64,000 nt of DNA from Halomicrobium salinisoli. GTDB lineage: Archaea; Halobacteriota; Halobacteria; Halobacteriales; Haloarculaceae. The stretch is taken from NCBI RefSeq assembly GCF_020405185.1, contig NZ_CP084463.1:2232001-2296000 (forward strand), in the 5' to 3' direction. The translations under genes were made by a program, and so were the position numbers. Positions 37,146 through 44,472 of the stretch are shown here, piece after piece (within the stretch, counting starts at the first letter, position 1; the number at the start of each line of letters is the position of its first letter). The notes beneath the pieces were generated by a model. The model was given only the letters and a program-made list of their open reading frames with translations. It was not told the origin of the DNA and searched no databases.

Positions 37146-37733
37146 CTACTCGGCCTCGTCCTCTTCCTCGACGACCTCGGGGTCGCTCATCGCGGTCTGG
37201 AGGCTGTCGAGCCCGTTGACCCACTCCGAGACGAGGCCGTACTCGAGCTCCGCCACGGCGTCGACGTCGAGTTCTTCGCCGTCGATGATCAGCGTGCCTG
37301 CCTGGACGCAGTAGCCCAGTGCGGCGTCGAGGTCCTCCTCGGCCTCGGCGTCGGCCGCGGCCTCGACGTAGTCGGTGACGGCCCCCTCCGCCGCGGGACC
37401 CTCGGCGACGAACTCCTCGGCGGCGTAGAAGACGCACACGAGGGAGGTCTGGACGCCGTCGATGAGCATCAACTTCTCCTCGTCGTCTATCTCGACCTCC
37501 TCGAGCACGATCTCGCGGATGTCGTCGATCTCCTCGAGCGCGGTCTCCTCGTCCAGGGGACCCTCCTCGTAGTCGGTGATGATCTTCGCGATCGCGATGG
37601 CCGCGTCGTCCTGGAGATTCAGCAGGAGACGGGCCGAGTCCTCGTCCTCGGGGTCTACCTCCTCCTCCTCGATCCGTTCGAGCCAGTTGCGCCACCGTTC
37701 CTCAGTGTAGTATTCCCCCGGCGGAGTGCTCAT
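37146..37733 (-). CDS. DUF2150 family protein
   Basis: A 195-residue very acidic soluble protein starting MSTPPGEYYTEERWRNW. It has IEEEEVDPEDEDSARLLLNLQDDAAIAIAKII and VQTSLVCVFYAAEEFV, the conserved blocks of the archaeal DUF2150 family, which has no known function. An AT-rich promoter with TTTATAA (about 37755-37762 on the minus strand) precedes it. No domain for catalysis is visible. Confidence 0.85.
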   Translation of the reverse strand: MSTPPGEYYTEERWRNWLERIEEEEVDPEDEDSARLLLNLQDDAAIAIAKIITDYEEGPLDEETALEEIDDIREIVLEEVEIDDEEKLMLIDGVQTSLVCVFYAAEEFVAEGPAAEGAVTDYVEAAADAEAEEDLDAALGYCVQAGTLIIDGEELDVDAVAELEYGLVSEWVNGLDSLQTAMSDPEVVEEEDEAE

Positions 37734-37892
37734 ATCTCCCCGTAAGCATCGCCGGGGTTATAAAGAGCAGGAAGAATATTCGCGCCGAAAGGCGGAAGCA
37801 GATGTCTGTATCTTCCTCCAGTCCGGCCCGGGAAGGACCCGGTCCGCTCGCGCCGCGCCGACCGGCCGGTCGCGCGCCCCAGCGCTGTCGTC

Positions 37893-38138
37893 TCACCCGC
37901 TGACGATCCCACGCAGGCGCGGCAGGACGGTCCGGAGGCCGAGCTGGTAGACGCCGGCGTACAGCGCCAGCGCGCCGACGAACAGAAACCAGACGGTCAG
38001 CGCGTCGACGCCGGACGCGAGGTGTTCCAGCCCGGCCCGCTCGGCCAGGATCCCGACGGCGGTCAGGACGGTCATCGCGGCGATCTCCCCGAGGAGGACG
38101 GCGCCCTCGCCCAGGGCCTCGGCGATCGTGTCACGCAT
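37893..38138 (-). CDS. Small two-helix membrane protein (81 aa)
   Basis: Starts MRDTIAEALGEGAVLLGEIAAM. Two membrane helices (EIAAMTVLTAVGILAERAG and ALTVWFLFVGALALYAGVYQLGL) and a basic tail (RTVLPRLRGIVSG). I take the ATG at 38138, where hydrophobic coding begins, instead of the far upstream start of the open frame. It is divergent from the 38226 gene; the 87-base gap must hold both promoters. Confidence 0.65.
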   Translation of the reverse strand: MRDTIAEALGEGAVLLGEIAAMTVLTAVGILAERAGLEHLASGVDALTVWFLFVGALALYAGVYQLGLRTVLPRLRGIVSG

Positions 38139-38225
38139 GCGCTCCTCTCTCCCGCCGCGGTGCAAGGGCCTTTCGGGACGGACGAGACGAGTCGTTTTTG
38201 TCGCGCGCGGGCGAGCGTCCGCTCG

Positions 38226-38453
38226 ATGAGCCACACGCGGGACATCGACTATCCGACGACCGCGAAGCGCCTCGTCGCGCTCGGAATCGGCCTGTTCCTG
38301 TTCGGCGCCCTCGGGAGCGCGGTCGGACACGCCGTCTTCGGCTCCCTCCCGGCGTGGGAGGAGACGCTGCTGTTCGACGCCGAGGTGCTCGGCATCGTCA
38401 TCGGGATGATCGGCGCGTTTGGCTTCGGGATCATCCTGCCGCTGACGGAGTGA
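38226..38453 (+). CDS. Small membrane protein of a haloarchaeal family (75 aa)
   Basis: Starts MSHTRDIDYPTTAKRLV. Two membrane helices (LVALGIGLFLFGALGSAVGHA and VLGIVIGMIGAFGFGIILPL) flank a loop with LPAWEETLLFDAE. The RDIDYP start and the PLTE end look like a conserved haloarchaeal family (DUF7860-type, from memory). Function unknown. A GTTTTTGTCG T-rich box lies 30-35 bases before the start. Confidence 0.72.
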   Translation: MSHTRDIDYPTTAKRLVALGIGLFLFGALGSAVGHAVFGSLPAWEETLLFDAEVLGIVIGMIGAFGFGIILPLTE

Positions 38454-38543
38454 CCGCGGGGGTTCGTCCCGCCGGTCCCGGCCGCTCCTCACCGCTCGTC
38501 GCGCCGCGCGGCGAAGCCGGTGAGGCCGTCCACGTTTGAACAA

Positions 38544-38550
38544 TTCTTTA
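38544..38550 (+). promoter_or_regulatory. TATA-like box of adk
   Basis: TTCTTTA within AACAATTCTTTAACG, 25-31 bases before the ATG at 38575, consistent with a leaderless adk transcript. Confidence 0.5.
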
Positions 38551-38574
38551 ACGGGCCCCGGAGTAGCCACGCTC

Positions 38575-39225
38575 ATGGCAGCACCACGCATCCTGATTCT
38601 CGGTCCGCCGGGCGCGGGCAAAGGCACCCAGTCCAGCAACATCGCCGAGGAGTACGGCGTCGAGCACGTCACGACCGGCGACGCGCTCCGGGCGAACAAG
38701 GACATGGACATCTCTGACATGGACACGGAGTACGACACGCCCCGCGAGTACATGGAGGCGGGCGACCTCGTCCCCGACCAGGTCGTCAACGCCATCGTCG
38801 AGGAGGCCCTCTCGACCGCCGACGGGTTCGTCCTCGACGGCTACCCGCGCAACCTCGAGCAGGCCGAGGAACTGGAGGACATGACCGACCTCGACGTCAT
38901 CCTCTCGCTTTCGGTCAGCCGCGAGGAACTGGTCGATCGCCTGACCGGCCGCCGGGTCTGCGAGGACTGCGGTGCCAACTACCACGTCGAGTTCAGCCCC
39001 CCCGAGGAGGAGGGCGTCTGCGACGAGTGCGGCGGTCAGCTCATCCAGCGCGACGACGACAACGAGGAGTCCGTCCGCAACCGCCTGGACGTCTTCGACG
39101 AGAACACCCAGCCCGTCATCGACCACTACGCCGACCGCGAGGCGTTCGCCGAGATCGACGGCGAGGGCACGCCGACCGAGGTCTGGTCGGAGATTCGGGA
39201 CGCCGTCGACGAGCGGACCGCGTAG
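38575..39225 (+). CDS. adk: Adenylate kinase
   Basis: A 216-residue enzyme that interconverts ATP plus AMP with two ADP. P-loop GPPGAGKGT at 10-18; AMP-binding TTGDALR and GYPRNLEQA; and a long-form LID domain with four Cys (CEDCG and CDECG, 20-odd residues apart) that would bind zinc. This is the bacterial-type long adenylate kinase commonly found in haloarchaea. It opens the cluster adk, EMC3-like gene, cmk and truB, an order long known in archaea next to secY and ribosomal genes. Confidence 0.95.
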   Translation: MAAPRILILGPPGAGKGTQSSNIAEEYGVEHVTTGDALRANKDMDISDMDTEYDTPREYMEAGDLVPDQVVNAIVEEALSTADGFVLDGYPRNLEQAEELEDMTDLDVILSLSVSREELVDRLTGRRVCEDCGANYHVEFSPPEEEGVCDECGGQLIQRDDDNEESVRNRLDVFDENTQPVIDHYADREAFAEIDGEGTPTEVWSEIRDAVDERTA

Positions 39226-39313
39226 CCGTCCACTGGGGCGGTACTGCGATACCGTGGCGACGAGCGCGGACTAAAACGTTCATAACGCCGGACCGCAGAA
39301 CACAATACAATAC

Positions 39314-40219
39314 ATGGCACGCACCGCGCAGAAGGTGGACTCCCTGGCCCGCGAGGGCGAGGACATGACCGAGGCGCTGGCGGCGGTCCTCGAGGTGGCC
39401 GAGGAGGAAGGCACCGTCTCGTGGAGCGACGTCAGCGACGACCTCACCAGCGGCCAGTGGGGCCGACTCATCGAGAAAGGCCTGCTGGTCGACGCCGACG
39501 GCGAGGGCTTCGTCCTCGACGACCCCGAGGGGATCCGCGAGGCGCTCGAGGAGACCGACCCGGCCGCCGTCGCGGAGGACGACGGGGACGAGGTCGAGTG
39601 GACGAAGTGGGACAAGCTCGCCGGCCTGGGCGCCGTCTCGATGATCGCGGGCTACTCCATCCAGAGCGTCCGCGCGGTCGTGGGCAGCACCATCGACCTC
39701 GTCCTCGGTCCGCTCGAGACGGTCCTGCCCTTCTACGTCGTGATCCTGGTACTGGCCGTGCTGACCGGCCTCTGGTCGACCATCCTCCAGGACAACCTGA
39801 TGGACTCCGAGGTGATGGCGAAGTACCAGGAGCGCATGCAGGAGCTCAAGGAGCGCCGCGAGGACGCCAAGGAACGCGGCGACGACGCCGAGCTGGAGCG
39901 CATCCAGGAGGAGCAGATGGAGGCCATGGGCGACCAGCTCGGCATGTTCAAGGCCCAGTTCCGCCCGATGGTCTGGATCATGCTGCTGACCATCCCCGCG
40001 TTCCTGTGGATGTACTGGCTGATCCTCGACGTCGGCATCGGCGGCGGCGCGAACACCGACGTCCTCGTCATGCCGCTGTACGGCGAGGTCCAGCAGTGGC
40101 AGGAGGGCGTCGTCGGCCCCGTCCAGGCGTGGATCGTCTGGTACTTCCTGTGCTCGCTGTCCTTCACTCAGCTGCTGCGCAAGGCGCTGAACGTCCAGAC
40201 CACGCCGACGACCTCCTAG
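39314..40219 (+). CDS. EMC3/TMCO1 (DUF106) family membrane insertase-like protein
   Basis: A 301-residue protein. Residues 1-85 form a winged-helix-like soluble region (AALAAVLEVAEEEGTVSWSDV) seen only in some archaeal members. The membrane core has a first helix at about 130-155 (TVLPFYVVILVLAVLTGLWST), a charged coiled coil (MQELKERREDAKERGDDAELERI), then WIMLLTIPAFLWMYWLIL and WIVWYFLCSLSFTQLLRKAL. This is the Oxa1-superfamily fold of EMC3 and TMCO1, which inserts membrane proteins; archaeal relatives sit beside secY and adk, as here. Activity in haloarchaea is inferred. Confidence 0.87.
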   Translation: MARTAQKVDSLAREGEDMTEALAAVLEVAEEEGTVSWSDVSDDLTSGQWGRLIEKGLLVDADGEGFVLDDPEGIREALEETDPAAVAEDDGDEVEWTKWDKLAGLGAVSMIAGYSIQSVRAVVGSTIDLVLGPLETVLPFYVVILVLAVLTGLWSTILQDNLMDSEVMAKYQERMQELKERREDAKERGDDAELERIQEEQMEAMGDQLGMFKAQFRPMVWIMLLTIPAFLWMYWLILDVGIGGGANTDVLVMPLYGEVQQWQEGVVGPVQAWIVWYFLCSLSFTQLLRKALNVQTTPTTS

Positions 40220-40324
40220 CGGACGGCCCCGCCGCCGGCCGCTCGCAGTTCCTCGCCCGCCCTCCGTGGGACCCACCCGGTCGGAACAGACAACCTCTTA
40301 ATCCACGGACTCCCGAGTCCCGAT

Positions 40325-40903
40325 ATGTTGATCACCGTCTCCGGACCGGCCGGCAGCGGCAAGAGCACGCTCGCCGCGAACCTGGCCGACCGGCTCGGCT
40401 ACGATCACGTCAGCGGTGGTGACATCTTCCGCGCGCTGGCGGACGAACGTGGGGTGTCGCTGGTGGAGCTCAACCGGATGGCCGAGGAGGACGACCAGAT
40501 CGACCGCGACCTCGACCGACGGCTGCGCGAGACCGCTCGCGACCGCGACGACCTCGTCCTCGAGTCCCGGCTGGCCGGCTGGATGGCCGGCGAGTACGCC
40601 GACCTGAAGCTGTGGCTCGACGCCCCGCTGGACGTCCGCGCCGAGCGCATCGCCGACCGCGAGGACAAGCCCGTCGCGGAGGCCCGCGACGAGACCCGGG
40701 CCCGCGCCGAGAGCGAGGCGCTGCGCTACGAGGAGTACTACGACATCCAGATTCAGGACCTGTCGATCTACGACCTGACGGTCAACACCGCCCGCTGGGA
40801 CGAGGAGGGCATGCTGGAGCTGGCCGCCACCGCCGCCGAGGCCTACCGGCCCGAGGGCGACGAGGGACAGGCCCCGATCACCGGCGTCGACTACGACTTC
40901 TGA
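40325..40903 (+). CDS. cmk: Cytidylate kinase (archaeal type)
   Basis: A 192-residue kinase that phosphorylates CMP and dCMP with ATP. P-loop GPAGSGKST at 7-15; [16 protein letters not shown] is the CMP-binding helix region; [29 protein letters not shown] and [16 protein letters not shown] match the archaeal CMK. A TCTTAAT box at about 40293-40300 places the start as leaderless. It is followed one base later by truB, so the two are cotranscribed. Confidence 0.93.
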   Translation: MLITVSGPAGSGKSTLAANLADRLGYDHVSGGDIFRALADERGVSLVELNRMAEEDDQIDRDLDRRLRETARDRDDLVLESRLAGWMAGEYADLKLWLDAPLDVRAERIADREDKPVAEARDETRARAESEALRYEEYYDIQIQDLSIYDLTVNTARWDEEGMLELAATAAEAYRPEGDEGQAPITGVDYDF

Positions 40904-40904
40904 G

Positions 40905-41804
40905 ATGGCCCGTGGCCCGCCCGAGGAGCGCTCGCCGGCCGACCTGCTGACCTTCGGCGTCGTCAACCTCGACAAGCCGCCCGGCCCCTCCGCCCACCAG
41001 GTCGCCGCCTGGGTCCGGGACATGATCGACGACGCCCTCGACGAGGCCGGCGTCGACGCCGAGGTCGGCCGCGTCGCACACGGCGGCACGCTCGACCCCA
41101 AGGTCACGGGCTGCCTGCCGATCCTGCTGGGCGACGCCGCCCGCGCCGCGCAGGTGTTCGACGACGCCGACAAGGAGTACGTCACCATCCTCGAACTCCA
41201 CGACCGCGCGCCCGCTGACTTCGACGACGTCGTCACCGAGTTCGAGGACGCCGTCTACCAGAAGCCGCCGCGCAAGAGCGCCGTCAAGCGCCGCCTCCGC
41301 CAGCGCGAGATCCACGACCTGGACGTACTGGAACGCCATGACCGGCGCGCGCTCGTGCGCGTGCGCTGTGAGTCCGGGACCTACGTCCGGAAGCTCTGCC
41401 ACGACGTCGGCCTGGCGCTCGGGACGGGTGCCCACATGGGCGAGCTCCGGCGGACGGCCACGGGGGACTTCGACGACGCCGACCTCGTGACCCTCCACGA
41501 ACTCCGGGACGCCCTGGCCGACTGGACCGAACTGGGTGACGAGGGGCCGCTCAGCGAGGTCGTGGCCCCGGCCGAGCGCGCGCTGGGGAAGTACCCGCGC
41601 GTGACCATCGCGCCCAGCGCGGCCGAACAGGTGGCCCAGGGCGCGCCCGTCTACGCGCCCGGCGTGATCGACGCCGAGGGCGAGCGGGGCGAGGACGTCC
41701 TCTGCGTGACGCCCGACGGCGCCGCCGTGTGTCTCGGCGTGCTGGTCGGCGACCCCGACGCCGACTCCGGGACCGTGGTCGAACTGGAGCGCGTGCTGGT
41801 GTGA
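40905..41804 (+). CDS. truB: tRNA/rRNA pseudouridine synthase, TruB/Cbf5 family
   Basis: A 299-residue pseudouridine synthase. The catalytic Asp64 lies in HGGTLDPKVTG (59-69); NLDKPPGPSAHQV is the N-terminal family motif and YQKPPRKSAVKR the substrate-loop region. The C-terminal 80 residues (APSAAEQVAQGAPVYAPGV) form a PUA RNA-binding domain. In archaea this protein is the catalytic subunit of H/ACA RNPs and can also make Psi55 in tRNA. It ends 79 bases before tRNA-Pro. Confidence 0.93.
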   Translation: MARGPPEERSPADLLTFGVVNLDKPPGPSAHQVAAWVRDMIDDALDEAGVDAEVGRVAHGGTLDPKVTGCLPILLGDAARAAQVFDDADKEYVTILELHDRAPADFDDVVTEFEDAVYQKPPRKSAVKRRLRQREIHDLDVLERHDRRALVRVRCESGTYVRKLCHDVGLALGTGAHMGELRRTATGDFDDADLVTLHELRDALADWTELGDEGPLSEVVAPAERALGKYPRVTIAPSAAEQVAQGAPVYAPGVIDAEGERGEDVLCVTPDGAAVCLGVLVGDPDADSGTVVELERVLV

Positions 41805-41883
41805 CGGTCGGTGTCACGATCACCCGCGGGCGACGGGATAGGATCGTAGCCCTTAAACAGTATACCCCCTTGCACCTAAACGC

Positions 41884-41954
41884 GGGACCGTGGGGTAGCG
41901 GTATCCTCGGCGCATGGGGTGCGTCGGACCTGAGTTCGAATCTCGGCGGTCCCA
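41884..41954 (+). tRNA. tRNA-Pro(GGG)
   Basis: 71 bases fold into a full cloverleaf. The acceptor stem GGGACCG pairs with CGGTCCC; the D stem is GGGT with ATCC; the anticodon stem GGCGC/GCGTC encloses ATGGGGT, giving anticodon GGG (41916-41918) for Pro codons CCC and CCU; the T arm is CTGAG TTCGAAT CTCGG. The discriminator is A41954 and CCA is not encoded. No intron. The genes right after it are of mobile-element type, so its 3' end is the likely integration site. Confidence 0.95.
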
Positions 41955-42015
41955 TCCACTTTAAGGCCTCTACGGCCGATTTTGCCGGTACTCAACCCGT
42001 TAGGGGGTGGTCCGC

Positions 42016-42408
42016 GTGAGCGCCCTGACGGACTTCGGGCGCGCCGGCGTCCAGAAGGACTCCGAGTTCTACTGTCCGCGGTGCATCGCTCGCTGTACCG
42101 AGTCTCCGGACGGATCTCACGAGTATGGGCACTTCAACGGGTGCCCGCGCCGACCCGACGGTCTCCCGTGGGTTGGCTCGCGCAGCTACGATCCCGCGGA
42201 GGATCCCCTGCTGATCGGCGCTCCGGACGTCGCCGCCGACGGAGGCCGCCTCGAGTGCGACGACTGCGGCGACGAGATCGACCCGCAGAAGCACAAGGTC
42301 CTGATCCGGCCGAACAACCCGCACCTCGATCTCTGCGTCGAGTGTCAGCCTCACTACCGGGCTGACCGTCAGTACAGCCCCGTCGATAACGGAGGTGAGA
42401 AGGCGTGA
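42016..42408 (+). CDS. Double zinc-finger protein of the element (130 aa)
   Basis: First gene after the attachment site. It has an N-terminal finger CPRCIARC with later H/C ligands (HEYGHFNGC) and a second finger CDDCGDEI with CVECQPHY. Such small two-finger proteins are common in haloviruses and may bind nucleic acid. The GTG at 42016 is preceded by GGGGGTGG; an upstream GTG at 42007 lies in that ribosome-binding site. The stop overlaps the start of the micro-ORF at 42405, so the module is translationally coupled. Function unknown. Confidence 0.7.
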   Translation: MSALTDFGRAGVQKDSEFYCPRCIARCTESPDGSHEYGHFNGCPRRPDGLPWVGSRSYDPAEDPLLIGAPDVAADGGRLECDDCGDEIDPQKHKVLIRPNNPHLDLCVECQPHYRADRQYSPVDNGGEKA

Positions 42409-42476
42409 CGGGGTGGCCCGCCGAGATCGAGACCCGCGGCTACCAGCCCGCCGATAACGGAGGTGAGAATGCTTGA
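42405..42476 (+). CDS. 23-residue micro-ORF duplicating the start of the next gene
   Basis: GTG start, with GGAGGTGAG about seven bases before it. The encoded MTGWPAEIETRGYQP is a near copy of the first 15 residues of the following gene (MTGWPVEIDGREYWP), and the ribosome-binding site is duplicated too, at a period of about 68-71 bases. It ends in a TGA overlapping the TTG start of the next gene. Either a tandem-duplication scar or a coupled leader peptide. Confidence 0.5.
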   Translation: MTGWPAEIETRGYQPADNGGENA

Positions 42477-43492
42477 CGGGGTGGCCCGTCGAGATAGACG
42501 GTCGCGAGTACTGGCCCGTCCCGGAGTCGTGGATCGAACACGGCGTCGACGCCGACGAGGGGCAGGGACCGCCCCGCGTCTACGCCGTCTCGGTGTGCCT
42601 CTACCGCAACCGGATGCGGGTCCGGTACGCCCACCCGAACACGGACGGCGTCATGGAGATGGAGACCACGCCGATCCAGCACGGCGACGGTCTCGTCCCG
42701 ACCGGGCTCGCGAAGCCCGGATCGGTCTGGCATCGGTCGATCGTACCCACCGTCGACGCTCAGGACGTCATCCGCGCTCCCGAGCGTGAGCACCTCGAGG
42801 ACGTCTGGAAGGATCGCCTCCTGGAGGACGATCCCGACGCCGGCGACGACGGCGAGCGGCTGATCGCCGACGGTGGGCAGGTCGGGGACGGCATGGAACG
42901 CGAGAGCGTCACTGAAATCGTCTCCAACGGCGGGCGCGACTCGGATGGCTCGCCGCGGATGCTCTCGCGATGGACGTTCCAGTACTCACCCGCTCGGCAG
43001 TTCGTCGAGAAGCGGCTGAAGGGACGTGTTCTGAACGCCTGTGCTGGCCGGACGAAGCTCAACCACGACGGCGAGATCGTCCGAAACGACCTCAACCCTG
43101 AGGTCGACGCCGATCACCATCTCGACGTCGTCGAGCTGCCGGAGCACTTCGAGCCGCGGACCTTCGACACGGTGGTTTTCGACCCACCGTTCGATCAGAA
43201 GCAGGCCGAGGAGAAGTACGACGGCCTCCATGCGAGCGACGTCTACGGTGCCCTGGAAGGCTTCGAGAAGCTCGTCCGGCCGGGCGGCGTCGTCATCTGC
43301 TTCGGCTGGAACTCGTGGGGAATGCGCTCGTTCGGCGCCTTCGAGCGCGAGGAGACGTACCTGTTCCAGCGCGGGCCGATTCATCGCGACGTCATCGCGA
43401 CGGTCGACCGGCGCACCAGTTATTCTCTCGCGAGTGACGGAGGAAACGCCCGGTACAACGAGCCGGGCAGTGAACAGGAGGGATCACGGTGA
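42473..43492 (+). CDS. Predicted DNA methyltransferase (DPPF motif)
   Basis: A 339-residue protein beginning at a TTG that follows GGAGGTGAG. Residues 1-100 form a beta-rich domain of unknown role (DGREYWPVPESWIEH). After an acidic linker with IADGG, residues 165-310 form a class I methyltransferase: SAM-binding VLNACAGRT at 186-194, acidic NDLNPEVDADHHLDV, and catalytic FDTVVFDPPF (DPPF at 237-240), followed by GLVRPGG-like LVRPGGVVICFGW. DPPF/DPPY motifs mark N6-adenine or N4-cytosine methylases. No partner endonuclease of restriction type is adjacent, except the PD-(D/E)xK-like gene next door. It may protect element DNA from host restriction. Confidence 0.72.
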   Translation: MTGWPVEIDGREYWPVPESWIEHGVDADEGQGPPRVYAVSVCLYRNRMRVRYAHPNTDGVMEMETTPIQHGDGLVPTGLAKPGSVWHRSIVPTVDAQDVIRAPEREHLEDVWKDRLLEDDPDAGDDGERLIADGGQVGDGMERESVTEIVSNGGRDSDGSPRMLSRWTFQYSPARQFVEKRLKGRVLNACAGRTKLNHDGEIVRNDLNPEVDADHHLDVVELPEHFEPRTFDTVVFDPPFDQKQAEEKYDGLHASDVYGALEGFEKLVRPGGVVICFGWNSWGMRSFGAFEREETYLFQRGPIHRDVIATVDRRTSYSLASDGGNARYNEPGSEQEGSR

Positions 43493-43977
43493 GCCTCGAG
43501 GCCGACGACCGGCTCGCGACGAACAAGCGGGCCGGGCTCGACGTCGAGGTCGCGATCGCCGACGTTCACGTTCCCCAGCTCCGGCTGGTCCCGGACGACG
43601 TCGTCGACTACTACGACGCGGTCGCGGCGTCGCTGGTCCAGCCCTCGGCGTCGGTCCCGTTCGTCGGGATCTGCCTCCTCGAGCGCGGGACTGTCGTCGA
43701 GATCAAGAGCGCCCAGGTGACCTACGCCGACGGCGCACGGGGACGCTTCTACGTCCGGCCGGCCCAGCACGAGGCGCTCCTGGAGGACGGCGGCGTCTAC
43801 CTGTTCGCTGTCTGCACCAGCGACGCCGATCGGGAGGTCCTCGCGTTGAAGGTCGTGCCGGCGACGGTCGTCGACGACGTCCTCGGCGAGGATCCCTGGA
43901 TCGACGGCGGCGCCGGGCGGAGTGACTACGCGCAGGTCGCGTGGTCGCGGATCTTCGACCCGGAGGAGGTGGCGTAG
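43489..43977 (+). CDS. PD-(D/E)xK-like nuclease candidate (162 aa)
   Basis: GTG start overlapping the stop of the methyltransferase gene. The centre reads LLERGTVVEIKSAQV, then GRFYVRPAQHEALLEDGGVYLFAV. A Glu-x-Lys on a strand followed by a second strand and a Gln-His helix is the core of PD-(D/E)xK nucleases; the first acidic residue would be Glu or Asp upstream near GICLLE. WSRIF near the end is shared with such haloarchaeal proteins as I recall them. Placement right after a methyltransferase suggests joint work in DNA protection or processing. The nuclease assignment is inference. Confidence 0.5.
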   Translation: MSLEADDRLATNKRAGLDVEVAIADVHVPQLRLVPDDVVDYYDAVAASLVQPSASVPFVGICLLERGTVVEIKSAQVTYADGARGRFYVRPAQHEALLEDGGVYLFAVCTSDADREVLALKVVPATVVDDVLGEDPWIDGGAGRSDYAQVAWSRIFDPEEVA

Positions 43978-44472
43978 ATGCCGTCGACGAGTCAGGGCGG
44001 CCCGCAGCGGCAGCGCCGCCGGTTCGACGACGAGCACGCCGACGAAGCTGCACGGTGGCTCGACTGGGATCTGCTCCAGCACGACGATCGCGAGGAGATC
44101 CTCTGGTCGCTGATCGACGGCATGGACTCGCTGGATCGGGTCCGCGCCTGGAGAGCCGCAGAGCGCCGTCTGGCCGCAGAGGACGGCCGCGAGCCACGGG
44201 CGAAGGTCATGCAGCGCCTGGACCAGCGCGAGGAGTGGCTCGAGCTGCACGGCGAGCGTCCCGACCGGCTGACGTTCGGCCCTCGCCGCTCGTGCGACTG
44301 CTGTGACGACGATGGGCTCACTGCGGCCGAGGTCAGGGAGCGGCGTCACGAACAGCGAGAGCGTGCCAGCAGCGGCCGCTCCAGCAGCTACGAGAGTCCG
44401 ACGCGCCACGAGTCAGGAACGTCGACGTCGTCACTCGCGGACTTCGCGACTGACGGGGGTGAGGACCAGTGA
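43978..44472 (+). CDS. Hypothetical acidic helical protein of the element (164 aa)
   Basis: Starts MPSTSQGGPQRQRRRFDDEHADEAAR directly after the previous stop. It is mostly helical and charged (DREEILWSLIDGMDSLDRVRAW), with a CDCCDDDG knuckle near residue 105 and a Ser-rich tail ending in FATDGGEDQ. A lone CxCC pair is not enough for a zinc site unless it dimerises. The stop overlaps the GTG of the next gene by four bases. No family recognised. Confidence 0.6.
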   Translation: MPSTSQGGPQRQRRRFDDEHADEAARWLDWDLLQHDDREEILWSLIDGMDSLDRVRAWRAAERRLAAEDGREPRAKVMQRLDQREEWLELHGERPDRLTFGPRRSCDCCDDDGLTAAEVRERRHEQRERASSGRSSSYESPTRHESGTSTSSLADFATDGGEDQ

